Part shown: positions 1 through 8,434 of the stretch, in pieces
Layout of the letters: every line of letters begins with the position of its first letter
How positions within the stretch are numbered: position 1 is the first letter of the stretch
DNA from: Betaproteobacteria bacterium
GTDB taxonomy: Bacteria > Pseudomonadota > Gammaproteobacteria > Burkholderiales > Casimicrobiaceae
Length of the DNA: 64,000 nucleotides
Assembly (NCBI GenBank): GCA_013298695.1
Contig: JAAFIS010000003.1
Coordinates: forward strand, 310,001 to 374,000
Direction of reading: 5' to 3'
The notes under the pieces: model-generated
What the model was told of the DNA's origin: nothing
Seen by the model: the letters and a program-made list of their open reading frames with translations, nothing else
Database searches by the model: none
Position numbers and translations under genes: made by a program

Positions 1-8
1 TGCTTGTC

Positions 9-25
9 GCCCAATTAAATAGGGC
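9..25. repeat. GCCC...GGGC intergenic hairpin (single copy)
   Basis: Palindrome of 17 nt (GCCCAATTAAATAGGGC), 3' of the leftward binding-protein gene. It belongs to the dispersed hairpin family described at 3733-3820 and differs by one base from the copy at 59369-59385. Its 66-bp partner, if any, would lie outside the window. Confidence 0.6.
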
Positions 26-80
26 AGGTGGCGAATAAGTTCGCGGGTCTATTTCAATGCGAGTAGTTCGCCTCTGAGAC

Positions 81-1109
81 TCACTTTACATTCAACGTTA
101 CAGCCCGTTCCGCTTTGGGCGGAAGGAAACTACGATCAAAAATATCTTCAGCACGTGGCTTATTCGTGAACTGGAACGATTCGCCAATTTGATCAATCGA
201 CTTGGTGAGCCGCTTCATGTCCACGTCGCCAAAACCATTGGCAAGCACCTCCTTGGTTGCGACGTTTTGGTCAATCGCCATTGCGAGCCGCACCGCTTCC
301 CACTGCTCATCCGCGATGGGATTTTTCTTTATAACTAGCTTCACAGCTTCGCGTTGCTTGCTCATTACTTCGATCCACGCGCGCGCCGTTGCTCGGACAA
401 AGCCCTGTACTGCCTTCGGATTCTTCGCCGCAAAATTTGGATTGACCATGATCGCGTTACCGTAGAGATCGAGGCCGTGATTTGAGAGCAACATCACGTT
501 CACACCATCCTGTGGCACACCGCGGCTGCGTAAATTGATGTAACTTGAAAAAGAAAATCCCGTGATCGCGTCGACTTTGCCTTCGGCGAGCATGGGTTCA
601 CGTACCGGGAATCCGACGTTTTCAATTTTTACTTTGCTTACGTCGATCTTGTTTGCTGCGACTAAGCCTTTCCACTGTGCGTACGCGCCGTCGGCTGCGG
701 GTGCACCAAGCGTTTTGCCTTCGAGATCCCTAGGTTTCTTGATGTTGTTTTTAGCTAGCGAAACAATCGAAAAAGGCGGCGCGTTGTAAATCATCAAAAC
801 CGCCTTCACCGGGGCGTTTTCCTTCTTGTCGCGAAAGCGCACCAGCGAATTGATGTCACCAAAACCCAAGTCATAGGTGCCTGATGCAACGCGGTTAATC
901 GCCTCAGTGGAATTCGCGCCGTTATCGATGGTGACGTCGAGTCCCTCTGCTTTGTAATAGCCTTTCTCCAGCGCCCACAAATACGGGGCGGCAGGGCCTT
1001 CAAAACGCCAATCAAGCGTAAATTTCACAGGTGTTTGCGCGAGCGTAAGGGTTGCCGCGGATGCGGCAAGAAGGGTGGTGCTCCAGCGGAACAAGTGTTT
1101 TGCGATCAT
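81..1109 (-). CDS. ABC transporter substrate-binding protein, NMT1/THI5-like
   Basis: Periplasmic solute-binding protein of the NMT1/SsuA superfamily, which binds small sulfur- or nitrogen-containing compounds such as thiamine-pyrimidine-like molecules, sulfonates or nucleobases. The protein has 342 residues. A signal peptide (residues 1 to about 24, ending LTLAQ) is followed by the family opening FTLDWRFEGPAAPYLWALEKG and a GLDVTIDNG segment. The start at 1109 is preferred over an upstream in-frame codon because CCGGAG lies about 8 nt before it and the signal peptide begins there. It is divergent from the ATPase gene at 1298 and presumably supplies that importer. The ligand cannot be read from sequence. 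Confidence 0.88.
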   Translation of the reverse strand: MIAKHLFRWSTTLLAASAATLTLAQTPVKFTLDWRFEGPAAPYLWALEKGYYKAEGLDVTIDNGANSTEAINRVASGTYDLGFGDINSLVRFRDKKENAPVKAVLMIYNAPPFSIVSLAKNNIKKPRDLEGKTLGAPAADGAYAQWKGLVAANKIDVSKVKIENVGFPVREPMLAEGKVDAITGFSFSSYINLRSRGVPQDGVNVMLLSNHGLDLYGNAIMVNPNFAAKNPKAVQGFVRATARAWIEVMSKQREAVKLVIKKNPIADEQWEAVRLAMAIDQNVATKEVLANGFGDVDMKRLTKSIDQIGESFQFTNKPRAEDIFDRSFLPPKAERAVTLNVK

Positions 1110-1297
1110 AGAAATCTCCGGAATTTGCTGTGTTTTAAGGCAAAGCACGTGCCAAGCGCGAGCGGTTTTACCCTCGATTGCGCGCTGTGACCGTTATGAG
1201 CCGTATTGCGACCGATACGCGTCAATTTGGAGGCGCACTAGGTTGCGGGCACGTTTCACGCTCATAGAATCGTGAAAACCAACAAAAGGTCAACAAG

Positions 1298-2086
1298 ATG
1301 CAGCTCGGGGAACCGCTGGTAGCGCTCAACCACGTCAGCATGGTCTACGGATCAGGCGAAACCGCCGTGAAAGCGGTTGACGATCTCACCCTCACTGTGC
1401 GCAAAGGCGAGTTCATCGCCGTCGTAGGCCCGTCCGGTTGCGGCAAAAGCTCGATGATGAAATTGATCAGCGGCTTGATGCCAATTGCCGGTGGCTCGCT
1501 GACGATTGAAGGCAAACCGATTAGCGGGCCGATCAATAAAGTGGGTATGGCGTTTCAAGCGTCCAACTTGCTGCCTTGGCGAACGGCGGTGGATAACGTG
1601 CTGCTGCCGCTTGAAATTGTGCAACCGCACCGCTCGCAGATTCGATCAAAACGCGACGAATATCGCCAAAAAGCGCGCTCACTACTGGAATCGGTGGGCT
1701 TAAAGGGGTTCACCGAGAAGTTTCCCTGGCAACTCTCTGGCGGCATGCAACAGCGCACCAGTATTTGCCGCGCACTAATTCACGAGCCCGAAATACTCAT
1801 GCTTGACGAACCGTTCAGTGCGCTCGACGCGTTCACCCGTGAAGAACTTTGGTGCATCATGCGCGATCTTCATGCACAAAAACAGATCACGGCGATGCTC
1901 GTTACGCACGATTTAAGGGAGGCCGTGTTTTTGTGCGACACCGTTTACGTGATGAGTGATCGCCCGGGCAAGATTGTGAAAGTGCAAAAGGTGGATTTGC
2001 CAAGACCGCGGGACTTGGACGTGACCTATACGCCGCACTTTCAAGAACTCGTGCAAGAGCTTCGCTCCTACATCGGTCGCCACTAG
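1298..2086 (+). CDS. ABC transporter ATP-binding protein (nitrate/sulfonate/taurine type)
   Basis: Cytoplasmic ATPase of an NMT1-type importer, 262 residues. Walker A GPSGCGKS lies at about residues 44-51, the signature LSGGMQQR in the middle, Walker B LMLDEP follows, and a switch histidine sits in VTHDLREAV. The ATG follows AAAGG. It belongs to the TauB/SsuB group, which works with one permease and one binding protein. The permease starts 245 bp downstream, after a tandem-repeat stretch, so the two genes probably share a transcript. Confidence 0.92.
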   Translation: MQLGEPLVALNHVSMVYGSGETAVKAVDDLTLTVRKGEFIAVVGPSGCGKSSMMKLISGLMPIAGGSLTIEGKPISGPINKVGMAFQASNLLPWRTAVDNVLLPLEIVQPHRSQIRSKRDEYRQKARSLLESVGLKGFTEKFPWQLSGGMQQRTSICRALIHEPEILMLDEPFSALDAFTREELWCIMRDLHAQKQITAMLVTHDLREAVFLCDTVYVMSDRPGKIVKVQKVDLPRPRDLDVTYTPHFQELVQELRSYIGRH

Positions 2087-2140
2087 CTGAAAACGCGACA
2101 CATCAAAATGAAAAGTGTTTTCCCTCTCTCACTCACCATC

Positions 2141-2256
2141 GCGAGCTTGCGATCAAAGACCCTCGCAAGCTTGCGATCAAAGACCCTCGCAAGCTTGCGA
2201 TCAAAGACCCTCGCAAGCTTGCGACCCAAGACCCTCGCAAGCTCGCGATCAAAGCG
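2141..2256 (+). repeat. 24-bp tandem repeat, about five copies
   Basis: Head-to-tail copies of a 24-bp unit containing CTTGCGATCAAAGACCCTC, starting at 2141, 2165, 2189 and 2213, with a diverged partial copy from 2237. Copies two and three are identical and the outer ones carry a few changes. The unit contains AAGCTT and TTGCGATC. It lies between the ATPase stop and the permease start. Because 24 is a multiple of three, the reading frame in phase with the permease stays open through it, but the resulting Ser-Gln-Ala-Cys-Asp-type peptide does not resemble a permease N-terminus. Confidence 0.85.
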
Positions 2257-2330
2257 ATCACCTGTCCCAGCGGGCGAAGCGAGATTCGTGTTCGCAAATT
2301 GCGTTTGTGAATTGCGCAGAAATTTCTAGC

Positions 2331-3101
2331 ATGCAAAAGTTCAAAGAAACCATCCTCGCGCCGACTCTCTTCGTGATCGGCTTGATCCTGTTGTGGGAAA
2401 TCATTTGTCGCGCGTTTTCGATTGCGCCGACGATCCTTCCGTCTCCACTCGACATTTGGAAAGCGCTCATTCAATTTTGGACGCCGATTGTCGATAACTC
2501 ATGGCAAACTTTGTTCACCACGCTCGCGGGTTTCGCGCTCGCCATTGTGTTCGGCCTGTTGCTTGGCGTGTTCATCGGTTGGTCGAAAACGATTTACGGC
2601 GCGCTCTATCCGGTGATGATCGGCTTCAATGCCGTGCCCAAAGTTGCCGTCGTGCCAATTCTCATTTTGTGGTTCGGCATCGGCACGGTACCTGCGATTC
2701 TGACCGCGTTTTTGATTTCATTTTTCCCAATTGTGGTGAACGTGGCAACGGGGATCGCAACAACCGAACCCGAACTTCGCGATGTGCTCCGTGCGCTCGG
2801 TGCGAGCAAGCTCGACATCATGCGCAAGGTGGGTATTCCGCGCTCAATGCCGTATTTTTTCGGCTCGCTTAAAGTCGCGATCACACTCGCATTTGTCGGT
2901 TCAGTGGTGAGCGAAACACAAGGGTCTAACGCAGGTCTAGGCAAACTGATGCTCGACGCGCAGGCCGCGTTCAAAGTGGAGCTTGTATTCGCAGCGCTGG
3001 TGGTGCTCGCGGTACTCGGCATCGTGCTCTACGCGATCACGGCGTGGGTAGAAAAGCGCATGACCGGTTGGGCGTTTCGTGGAGAAAATCAAGGTCTTTA
3101 A
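2331..3101 (+). CDS. ABC transporter permease (nitrate/sulfonate/taurine type)
   Basis: Inner-membrane permease with the BPD_transp_1 fold, 256 residues and about six membrane segments. The ATPase-contacting EAA-type loop reads LRALGASKLDIMRKVGIPRS. The open frame extends upstream to a GTG at 2115 through the 24-bp repeats. I chose the ATG at 2331 because the typical hydrophobic N-terminus begins there (KETILAPTLFVIGLILL), although no strong ribosome site precedes it. The stop TAA overlaps the next gene's ATG by one base (TAATG), so the two are translationally coupled. Confidence 0.9.
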   Translation: MQKFKETILAPTLFVIGLILLWEIICRAFSIAPTILPSPLDIWKALIQFWTPIVDNSWQTLFTTLAGFALAIVFGLLLGVFIGWSKTIYGALYPVMIGFNAVPKVAVVPILILWFGIGTVPAILTAFLISFFPIVVNVATGIATTEPELRDVLRALGASKLDIMRKVGIPRSMPYFFGSLKVAITLAFVGSVVSETQGSNAGLGKLMLDAQAAFKVELVFAALVVLAVLGIVLYAITAWVEKRMTGWAFRGENQGL

Positions 3102-3682
3102 TGCGAGTTCTGGTCATCCGCGCTCACCCGCTCGATGAGAGCTTCAACCATGCCGTCTTGCAGGCGACGTTGCGTGGACTGAAAAAAGCCGGGCACGAAA
3201 CAACGCTCATTGATCTCAACAAAGACGATTTCGATCCAAGACTCAAAGCTGAAGAACGCCGGACGTATCACGATCACGCATTCGTTCCTGAGGATCTGAA
3301 GCGTTATGTCGAACTGATTCGCTCACACGACGCGATGGTTTACGTGTTTCCAACGTGGTGTTTCGGCGTGCCCGCGATTCTCAAAGGTTTTTTTGATCGC
3401 GTATTTCGTCCCGGCGTCGCTTTTCACATTGATGGCCCGGTGGTTACGCCGTTGTTCACGCACATCACAAAAATCGCAGGTGTTTCCACCTACGGACGCG
3501 CTCGATGGATGGCGATTGGCATGGGCGATCCGCCGCGCACACAGATCGTGAAATACGTGAAATGGTTCTGCGCAAAAGGCTGCAAAACCGATTACATCGC
3601 CCACTACCAAATGAACGCAAGCACCGATGCGTCACGCGCGAAATTCCTCACAAAAGTAGAAGCGCGCATGGCTTCGTTTTAG
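3101..3682 (+). CDS. NAD(P)H dehydrogenase (quinone)-like flavoprotein
   Basis: Flavodoxin-fold oxidoreductase of the NQO1/MdaB/KefF group, 193 residues. The opening MRVLVIRAHPLDESFNH is the family's nucleotide-loop signature (AHP-x-SFN). A central FPTWCFGVPAILKGFFDRVF matches the conserved FP-WW--PA-LKGWFDRV block. These enzymes move two electrons from NAD(P)H through FAD or FMN to quinones or similar aromatics. It overlaps the permease stop by one base and so belongs to the transporter operon, which suggests that it acts on the imported compound. The substrate is unknown. Confidence 0.8.
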   Translation: MRVLVIRAHPLDESFNHAVLQATLRGLKKAGHETTLIDLNKDDFDPRLKAEERRTYHDHAFVPEDLKRYVELIRSHDAMVYVFPTWCFGVPAILKGFFDRVFRPGVAFHIDGPVVTPLFTHITKIAGVSTYGRARWMAIGMGDPPRTQIVKYVKWFCAKGCKTDYIAHYQMNASTDASRAKFLTKVEARMASF

Positions 3683-3732
3683 TCGTTAATCATGCGGGGT
3701 CGCCGCGATAGGTTTTAAAAAAACTTATAAAT

Positions 3733-3820
3733 GCCCAATATTATTGGGCGAGTAAAGCATAAAGACACTATTACGATTTAGATATGTATACGGCGTATCG
3801 CCCAGTATATAAGGCGATAC
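3733..3820. repeat. Paired GCCC...GGGC hairpin element
   Basis: Two palindromes lie downstream of the quinone reductase gene. The first, at 3733-3749, is GCCCAATA-T-TATTGGGC with perfect 8-bp arms. The second, at 3795-3820, has arms GTATCGCC and GGCGATAC around an AT-rich loop. Centres are 66.5 bp apart. The intervening 45 bases are AT-rich. The gap between genes (3683-3964) holds nothing else recognisable. Confidence 0.75.
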
Positions 3821-3964
3821 AGCGATAAAGCGGTAATACGGCACCTCAGGTACTATCTTTTGATACCGACCGAAAAAGCGTTGTGAAACTCTCAGACCGT
3901 GACAAGATTGCGGCGTCAAGCGGTCGTTGCACTCATCGTGTGACGCCGAACAGGGGGATACACA

Positions 3965-6895
3965 ATGATTTTCTGGGGAACATTATGGGGCGCGTTTCTA
4001 GGGCTGTTGTGGCCGGGAACGGGCGAATGGGGGTGGATTCCTGGTGCTGTCGTTGGCGCGCTGATGGGACTCACGTTGCGCTTTTCCGTCAGAAACGCAA
4101 TCGCCCGTGAATCGGAAAAACTCAAATCGTCAGCGCTAGCGCAGTTCGCTTCTTCGCAAAGCGCGAGCGTGGCTCAACCGGATTCGCCTCGGGAAGAAGA
4201 GCGTGCCGCCACCGCTATCGCAACGGGTGTCGCAAGCGCAAATTCTGTTGTGAGCCCGATTGAAGCCGCGTCCAATCTCTCCAGTGAAATTAGTCGAGAG
4301 CAAGCGCCAGATTCGACGCTTCAAGGTACGCTGATCGCGCAAACTCGGAGTATCCCTGCCGCTGCATCTTCTTCGAGCACGACTCAAACATCGAACTCCG
4401 CCTCGCAAAGAGCCAGCAAACCCCTACCGTCGGCTCCCGCCCCCTCGCCCAGCATTATTGAGCGCGGCATTAAGGCTGCGATAGCGTGGTTAACGGGTGG
4501 CAACACCGTTGTACGCGCTGGCGTCGTGGTTCTCTTCATCGGCCTTTCGTTTCTTGCAAAGTACGCTGCCGACAATTCGATGTTCCCGGTGGAGCTGCGG
4601 CTAGCGTTGGTTGGTATTGCTGGGCTCGCGCTGCTCGTCACGGGCTTTCGCTTACGCGACAAAAAACGTGGTTACGCGATGACGCTGCAAGGCGCAGGCG
4701 TCGCCGTGCTCTATCTCACGGTATTCGCGGGGTTCAAACTCTATTCACTCATGCCCGCCGGTTTCGCGCTTGCGATCATGGTCGGCCTTTGTGCGCTGTC
4801 GACCTCGATTGCGCTTCTGCAAAACTCGCGAACGCTTGCCGTGATTGGGTTTGCCGGCGGCTTTCTCGCGCCGATCCTCGCGTCCACTGGCGGCGGCAAT
4901 CACGTCGTGCTGTTTTCGTATTACTTATTGCTCAATCTTGCAATTCTCTTTGTCGCGTACAAACGCTCGTGGCGCGTGCTCAACCTCGTGGGATTCGCCT
5001 TCACCTTTGGCGTGTTTATGTTGTGGGTGAATGATCGCTATCGCGCAGAATTGCTTGCGAGTACCTTGCCATTCTTGATTGCGTTTTTCCTTGTGTACGT
5101 GATTGCCGCGATGCTCTACGCGCGACAGGAAACAACAAAGTTCAATGCCTCGGTGAACGGCGCAGTCGATGCCACACTCGTATTCGGCGCGCCTATCGTT
5201 GCGTTTGGTGTTCAAGCTGCGTTAGTGCGGCATATTGAATTCGCGCTCGCATTCTCAGCGCTCGCGCTCGGCGCGTTCTATTTATTGATAGCGTTTGTTT
5301 TGCTGAAACGGAAGCTCGCCACGCAGCGATTGCTGATGGAGTGTTTCATCGCGCTCGGTATCGGCTTCGCCACGCTCGCTGTGCCGCTTGCCTTCGATGC
5401 GCGCTGGACGGCGGCGATTTGGGCGGTAGAGGGCGCAGCGGTGTTCTGGGTTGGCATGCGGCAAGCGCGCTGGATGCCGCGCGCGTTTGGGCTGCTGTTG
5501 CAATTGGTTGCGACGGTGTCATTTTTAGAGGTGATCAATGGGTTAGCTACGGCGACCTATCCGTTCGCCAATGCACTGTTCGTCGGAGCGCTCATGCTCG
5601 CGCTGCCCGCATTCGCGCTCGCATGGTGGACACGAAAGCCGCTGGCGCACAGCGGAAGCAACGCTGCAAAACAATACGCGTCGTTTGAAGCGTTTTTGCC
5701 AAATCCACTGTTCATTGTCGGCTTTCTTTGGTGGCTTTGCGCGCTGTCGTTTGAAGTCACGCGACGCGTTCCTGGGAACGAAACTTTCGGAGAGTTCGCG
5801 ATCATTCCCGCGATGCACGCCAATCTCATGATGTTGGCCTTTGTCGCTAGCGCATTCATCGCAGAGCGTTTCGCGAAACGCACGAACTGGAACGTCGCCT
5901 CATGGCCCGCGTACGGCACAGCCGTCGTGCTTTTGCTAACAGCGCTTGCCAACATTGTTAGCGATCATCGTGTATTCGAGCATTTCGGCTGGGCGATTTG
6001 GCTCGCCGCGCTTGCGCTGCATTACGTTGCGCTGCGCCGTGTCGATCACAATGTACCGCGTCCGTGGTTTACTGCGATGCACGTGCTCGGCGTATGGACG
6101 ATTGTTTTGCTGCTCGCCGACGTGCTCGTCTACGCGGTTGATCGCGGTGATCTGTGGCGCACCGCGTGGGCATCGGTTGTGCTTCTGGTGGCAGCGACCC
6201 TGGTGTTAGTCGGCCTCGCGACCTCGGCAAGCAGCGCTCGAACCAGTGGCCGCTGGCCACTCGCTTTGTTTGCAAAAGCTTATCTGTGGTTTGCTGCTGC
6301 GCCGATTGCGGTGGTCGTGTTTTTTGGTGCATTGCTCGTCGCGCTCATCTCGAACGGTCGCGCTGATCCACTGCCTTATTTGCCGCTACTCAACCCAACT
6401 GATCTCGCGATTGCACTTGGGCTCGTGGGCGTTTTGTTGTGGTTGAAGCGCTTGCACTTAATGCGTGAAAGCCTGCCTGCCGCTGTGTTTTCCAATGCCC
6501 CGAGAATCGCGCTCGCGGGCGCTGCGTTTATTGCGATCAATACGGTATGGCTGCGCGTTGCGCATCATTTTGCGGGCGTAAGCTGGAACGCGAGTGCGCT
6601 ATTCAATTCATTTATTGTGCAAACAGGCTACGCGATTTTGTGGACGGCGCTCGCGCTTGTGCTGATGGTGCTCGCGCATCGCAAAGCGATGCGCAGCCTA
6701 TGGATGGTCGGCGCGGGGTTGCTCGCGCTCACCGTTGCCAAACTCTTCTTCGTTGATCTCTCAAACGCGGGCGGCACCGAGCGGATCGTCGCCTTCATCG
6801 TGGTTGGTGTGTTGATGTTGATTGTGGGTTATCTCGCGCCGTTGCCGCCTACAAAATCAGCGTCCGAAATTTCCTCGCGGACGAGCGCAATATGA
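3965..6895 (+). CDS. DUF2339 family polytopic membrane protein
   Basis: Very large inner-membrane protein, 976 residues. It begins with a short hydrophobic pair (WGTLWGAFLGLLWPGTGEWG), followed by a Ser/Ala/Gln-rich, apparently disordered cytoplasmic stretch (about residues 45-160). After that comes a long series of more than 20 hydrophobic segments, as expected for DUF2339. The function of the family is unknown; envelope-related roles have been suggested. The ATG follows GGGGGATACACA, a strong ribosome site. It is followed immediately by the DUF3999 gene, the usual partner, with which it forms a two-gene unit. Confidence 0.88.
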   Translation: MIFWGTLWGAFLGLLWPGTGEWGWIPGAVVGALMGLTLRFSVRNAIARESEKLKSSALAQFASSQSASVAQPDSPREEERAATAIATGVASANSVVSPIEAASNLSSEISREQAPDSTLQGTLIAQTRSIPAAASSSSTTQTSNSASQRASKPLPSAPAPSPSIIERGIKAAIAWLTGGNTVVRAGVVVLFIGLSFLAKYAADNSMFPVELRLALVGIAGLALLVTGFRLRDKKRGYAMTLQGAGVAVLYLTVFAGFKLYSLMPAGFALAIMVGLCALSTSIALLQNSRTLAVIGFAGGFLAPILASTGGGNHVVLFSYYLLLNLAILFVAYKRSWRVLNLVGFAFTFGVFMLWVNDRYRAELLASTLPFLIAFFLVYVIAAMLYARQETTKFNASVNGAVDATLVFGAPIVAFGVQAALVRHIEFALAFSALALGAFYLLIAFVLLKRKLATQRLLMECFIALGIGFATLAVPLAFDARWTAAIWAVEGAAVFWVGMRQARWMPRAFGLLLQLVATVSFLEVINGLATATYPFANALFVGALMLALPAFALAWWTRKPLAHSGSNAAKQYASFEAFLPNPLFIVGFLWWLCALSFEVTRRVPGNETFGEFAIIPAMHANLMMLAFVASAFIAERFAKRTNWNVASWPAYGTAVVLLLTALANIVSDHRVFEHFGWAIWLAALALHYVALRRVDHNVPRPWFTAMHVLGVWTIVLLLADVLVYAVDRGDLWRTAWASVVLLVAATLVLVGLATSASSARTSGRWPLALFAKAYLWFAAAPIAVVVFFGALLVALISNGRADPLPYLPLLNPTDLAIALGLVGVLLWLKRLHLMRESLPAAVFSNAPRIALAGAAFIAINTVWLRVAHHFAGVSWNASALFNSFIVQTGYAILWTALALVLMVLAHRKAMRSLWMVGAGLLALTVAKLFFVDLSNAGGTERIVAFIVVGVLMLIVGYLAPLPPTKSASEISSRTSAI

Positions 6896-6909
6896 AACAG
6901 GGATTCGTT

Positions 6910-8325
6910 ATGAAACGCTTTGTTATCGCTACGTTGAGTTTGCTTGTTGGCGTAAGCACGTTTGCAGCAAACGAGGTGGAGAGGCCGAACGCGTATGGGG
7001 TGCAGTTCCCTCTACAGATTGCGCCCAACGCGGGTTTACAAAGAGCTACTTTGCCGCCGCTCGCGCTCGCCGCGATTCAGTCGTGGCAGCTTGCGGATAT
7101 TCGAGTGTTCAACGGAAAGGGCGAAGCGGTGCCGCTCGCCCTCTTGCCGTTACGCACCGAATCAAACGTAGCCGCGCCGCGCGCTGTCGCAATTTATCCA
7201 ATCAATGCAACCGAGCAACAGCAGCAAGTGTTAAGCGGCTTACAACTACGCATTGATGAAAGTGCGGGCCGCCGGATCGTAACGGTCGATAGCGGCGGTA
7301 AAGCCGCGCCTTCGTCAAATACGACTAAACAAGTCGGCGCGCTGGTCGATACGCAATCGTTCACCGGCAAACTGGAGTCGCTCATCGTTGACGCTGAATT
7401 GCCCATTGGAGAGCCAGTTTCGCTCACAGTGAGCGCGAGTAAAGACTTGAAGAATTGGCGAACGCTCGCCAACGCAAGCCCGGTGTTTCGCTTTGGCGGT
7501 GAAGGCGCGCCGGGGAATCTGCGCGTTCCGCTCGGTAACGTCACGCTCGACAAAGAGTATTTGCGAGTCACTTGGCCCGTTCAGCCGGCGTTCGTGCTGC
7601 GTGCGGTGCGAATTACAGAAACGCCGACGTCTGCGACGCCGCCGCGCGTTGAATTGCCGCTGGTTGCAGTGCTCAATAACTCAACGGATGAATTGATCGT
7701 GGTGCTGCCGTTTGCAACGCCGCTACAAGGATTGCTTGTGCGGGCAGGCCCGGGCAACGCGTTGGCGCCGATTCGCATTGATTCACGTAACGCTAAGAGC
7801 GAGCCGTGGCGAAACGTCACAACGAGCACTATCTATCGAATTGCAAGCAACGGGAGCGAATCGGTCAATCCGCCGATTGAGTTGAATGGGCTCGTTGCGC
7901 GCGAGTTGAGAATTAAAGCCGATCGCAATCCGTCTGCCTTCGCCGACGGTAAGTTCACGGTGCAGGCGATCATCAATCCGATCAGCATCGCGTTCGTCGC
8001 GTCGGGGAACCCGCCGTTCACGCTCGCGATTGGAAATAAAGACGCAAAACCAATCGCCTTGCCGATATCGAGCGTGATCCCCGGCTACAAAGAGGGCGAC
8101 GAGGCAGCGTTAGCGCAAGCCAAGGTTGACACCGCGAATTCTTTCGCGGCACCTGTTGAACCGCCGTCGACACTCACTGCAATCAAAGAAAAAGTGGGTG
8201 CGCCGTCAGAGCGGTCGTTGCTACTGTGGGGCGTGTTGATCGGTGGCGTTTTGTTGCTCGGCGCAATCGCGTGGTCGATGTTGAAATCGACGGCAAAGAT
8301 CGATACCGATAAAACGAATGGGTAA
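6910..8325 (+). CDS. DUF3999 family exported protein
   Basis: Predicted envelope protein of 471 residues. It has a signal peptide (MKRFVIATLSLLVGVSTFAA), a long beta-rich region typical of DUF3999 (FPLQIAPNAGLQRATLPP, then LADIRVFNGKGEAVPLAL), and one C-terminal membrane helix (LLLWGVLIGGVLLLGAIAW), so most of it should lie in the periplasm. I prefer the ATG at 6910, which has AGGGA 7 nt upstream. An in-frame ATG at 6892 overlaps the DUF2339 stop as ATGA and may also be used. Co-occurrence with DUF2339 suggests one complex, but its activity is unknown. Confidence 0.86.
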   Translation: MKRFVIATLSLLVGVSTFAANEVERPNAYGVQFPLQIAPNAGLQRATLPPLALAAIQSWQLADIRVFNGKGEAVPLALLPLRTESNVAAPRAVAIYPINATEQQQQVLSGLQLRIDESAGRRIVTVDSGGKAAPSSNTTKQVGALVDTQSFTGKLESLIVDAELPIGEPVSLTVSASKDLKNWRTLANASPVFRFGGEGAPGNLRVPLGNVTLDKEYLRVTWPVQPAFVLRAVRITETPTSATPPRVELPLVAVLNNSTDELIVVLPFATPLQGLLVRAGPGNALAPIRIDSRNAKSEPWRNVTTSTIYRIASNGSESVNPPIELNGLVARELRIKADRNPSAFADGKFTVQAIINPISIAFVASGNPPFTLAIGNKDAKPIALPISSVIPGYKEGDEAALAQAKVDTANSFAAPVEPPSTLTAIKEKVGAPSERSLLLWGVLIGGVLLLGAIAWSMLKSTAKIDTDKTNG

Positions 8326-8354
8326 AAAAATCGTTAGCTCGGCAAAGCAGAGCG

Positions 8355-8420
8355 TTCCCACCCGAGCTTTGCGTCCTAGCGAAGCGACGTCCTATCGCAG
8401 CGACGTCCTCTCGTCTTTGC
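8355..8420. repeat. AGCGAAGCGACGTCCTA-type intergenic repeat
   Basis: The gap between the convergent DUF3999 and FAD-oxidase genes contains repeated blocks of the type CCTAGCGAAGCGACGTCC, then CTATCGCAGCGACGTCC. The same wording recurs at 13191-13231. This looks like a small dispersed repeat. An open frame across it (8318-8518) has no coding features. Confidence 0.5.
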
Positions 8421-8434
8421 GCGGAGTGCGCGCA

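Noticed and set aside
103-120. GCCCGTTCCGCTTTGGGC palindrome resembling the hairpin family
   Set aside because: It lies within the coding end of the binding protein (PPKAERAV) and its centre is 94 bp from the 9-25 copy, not about 66, so it is probably coincidental.
2115-2330. N-terminal extension of the permease from GTG 2115
   Set aside because: The extension encodes tandem Cys/Asp/Arg/Pro repeats from the 24-bp units with no membrane character; the normal permease N-terminus begins at 2331.
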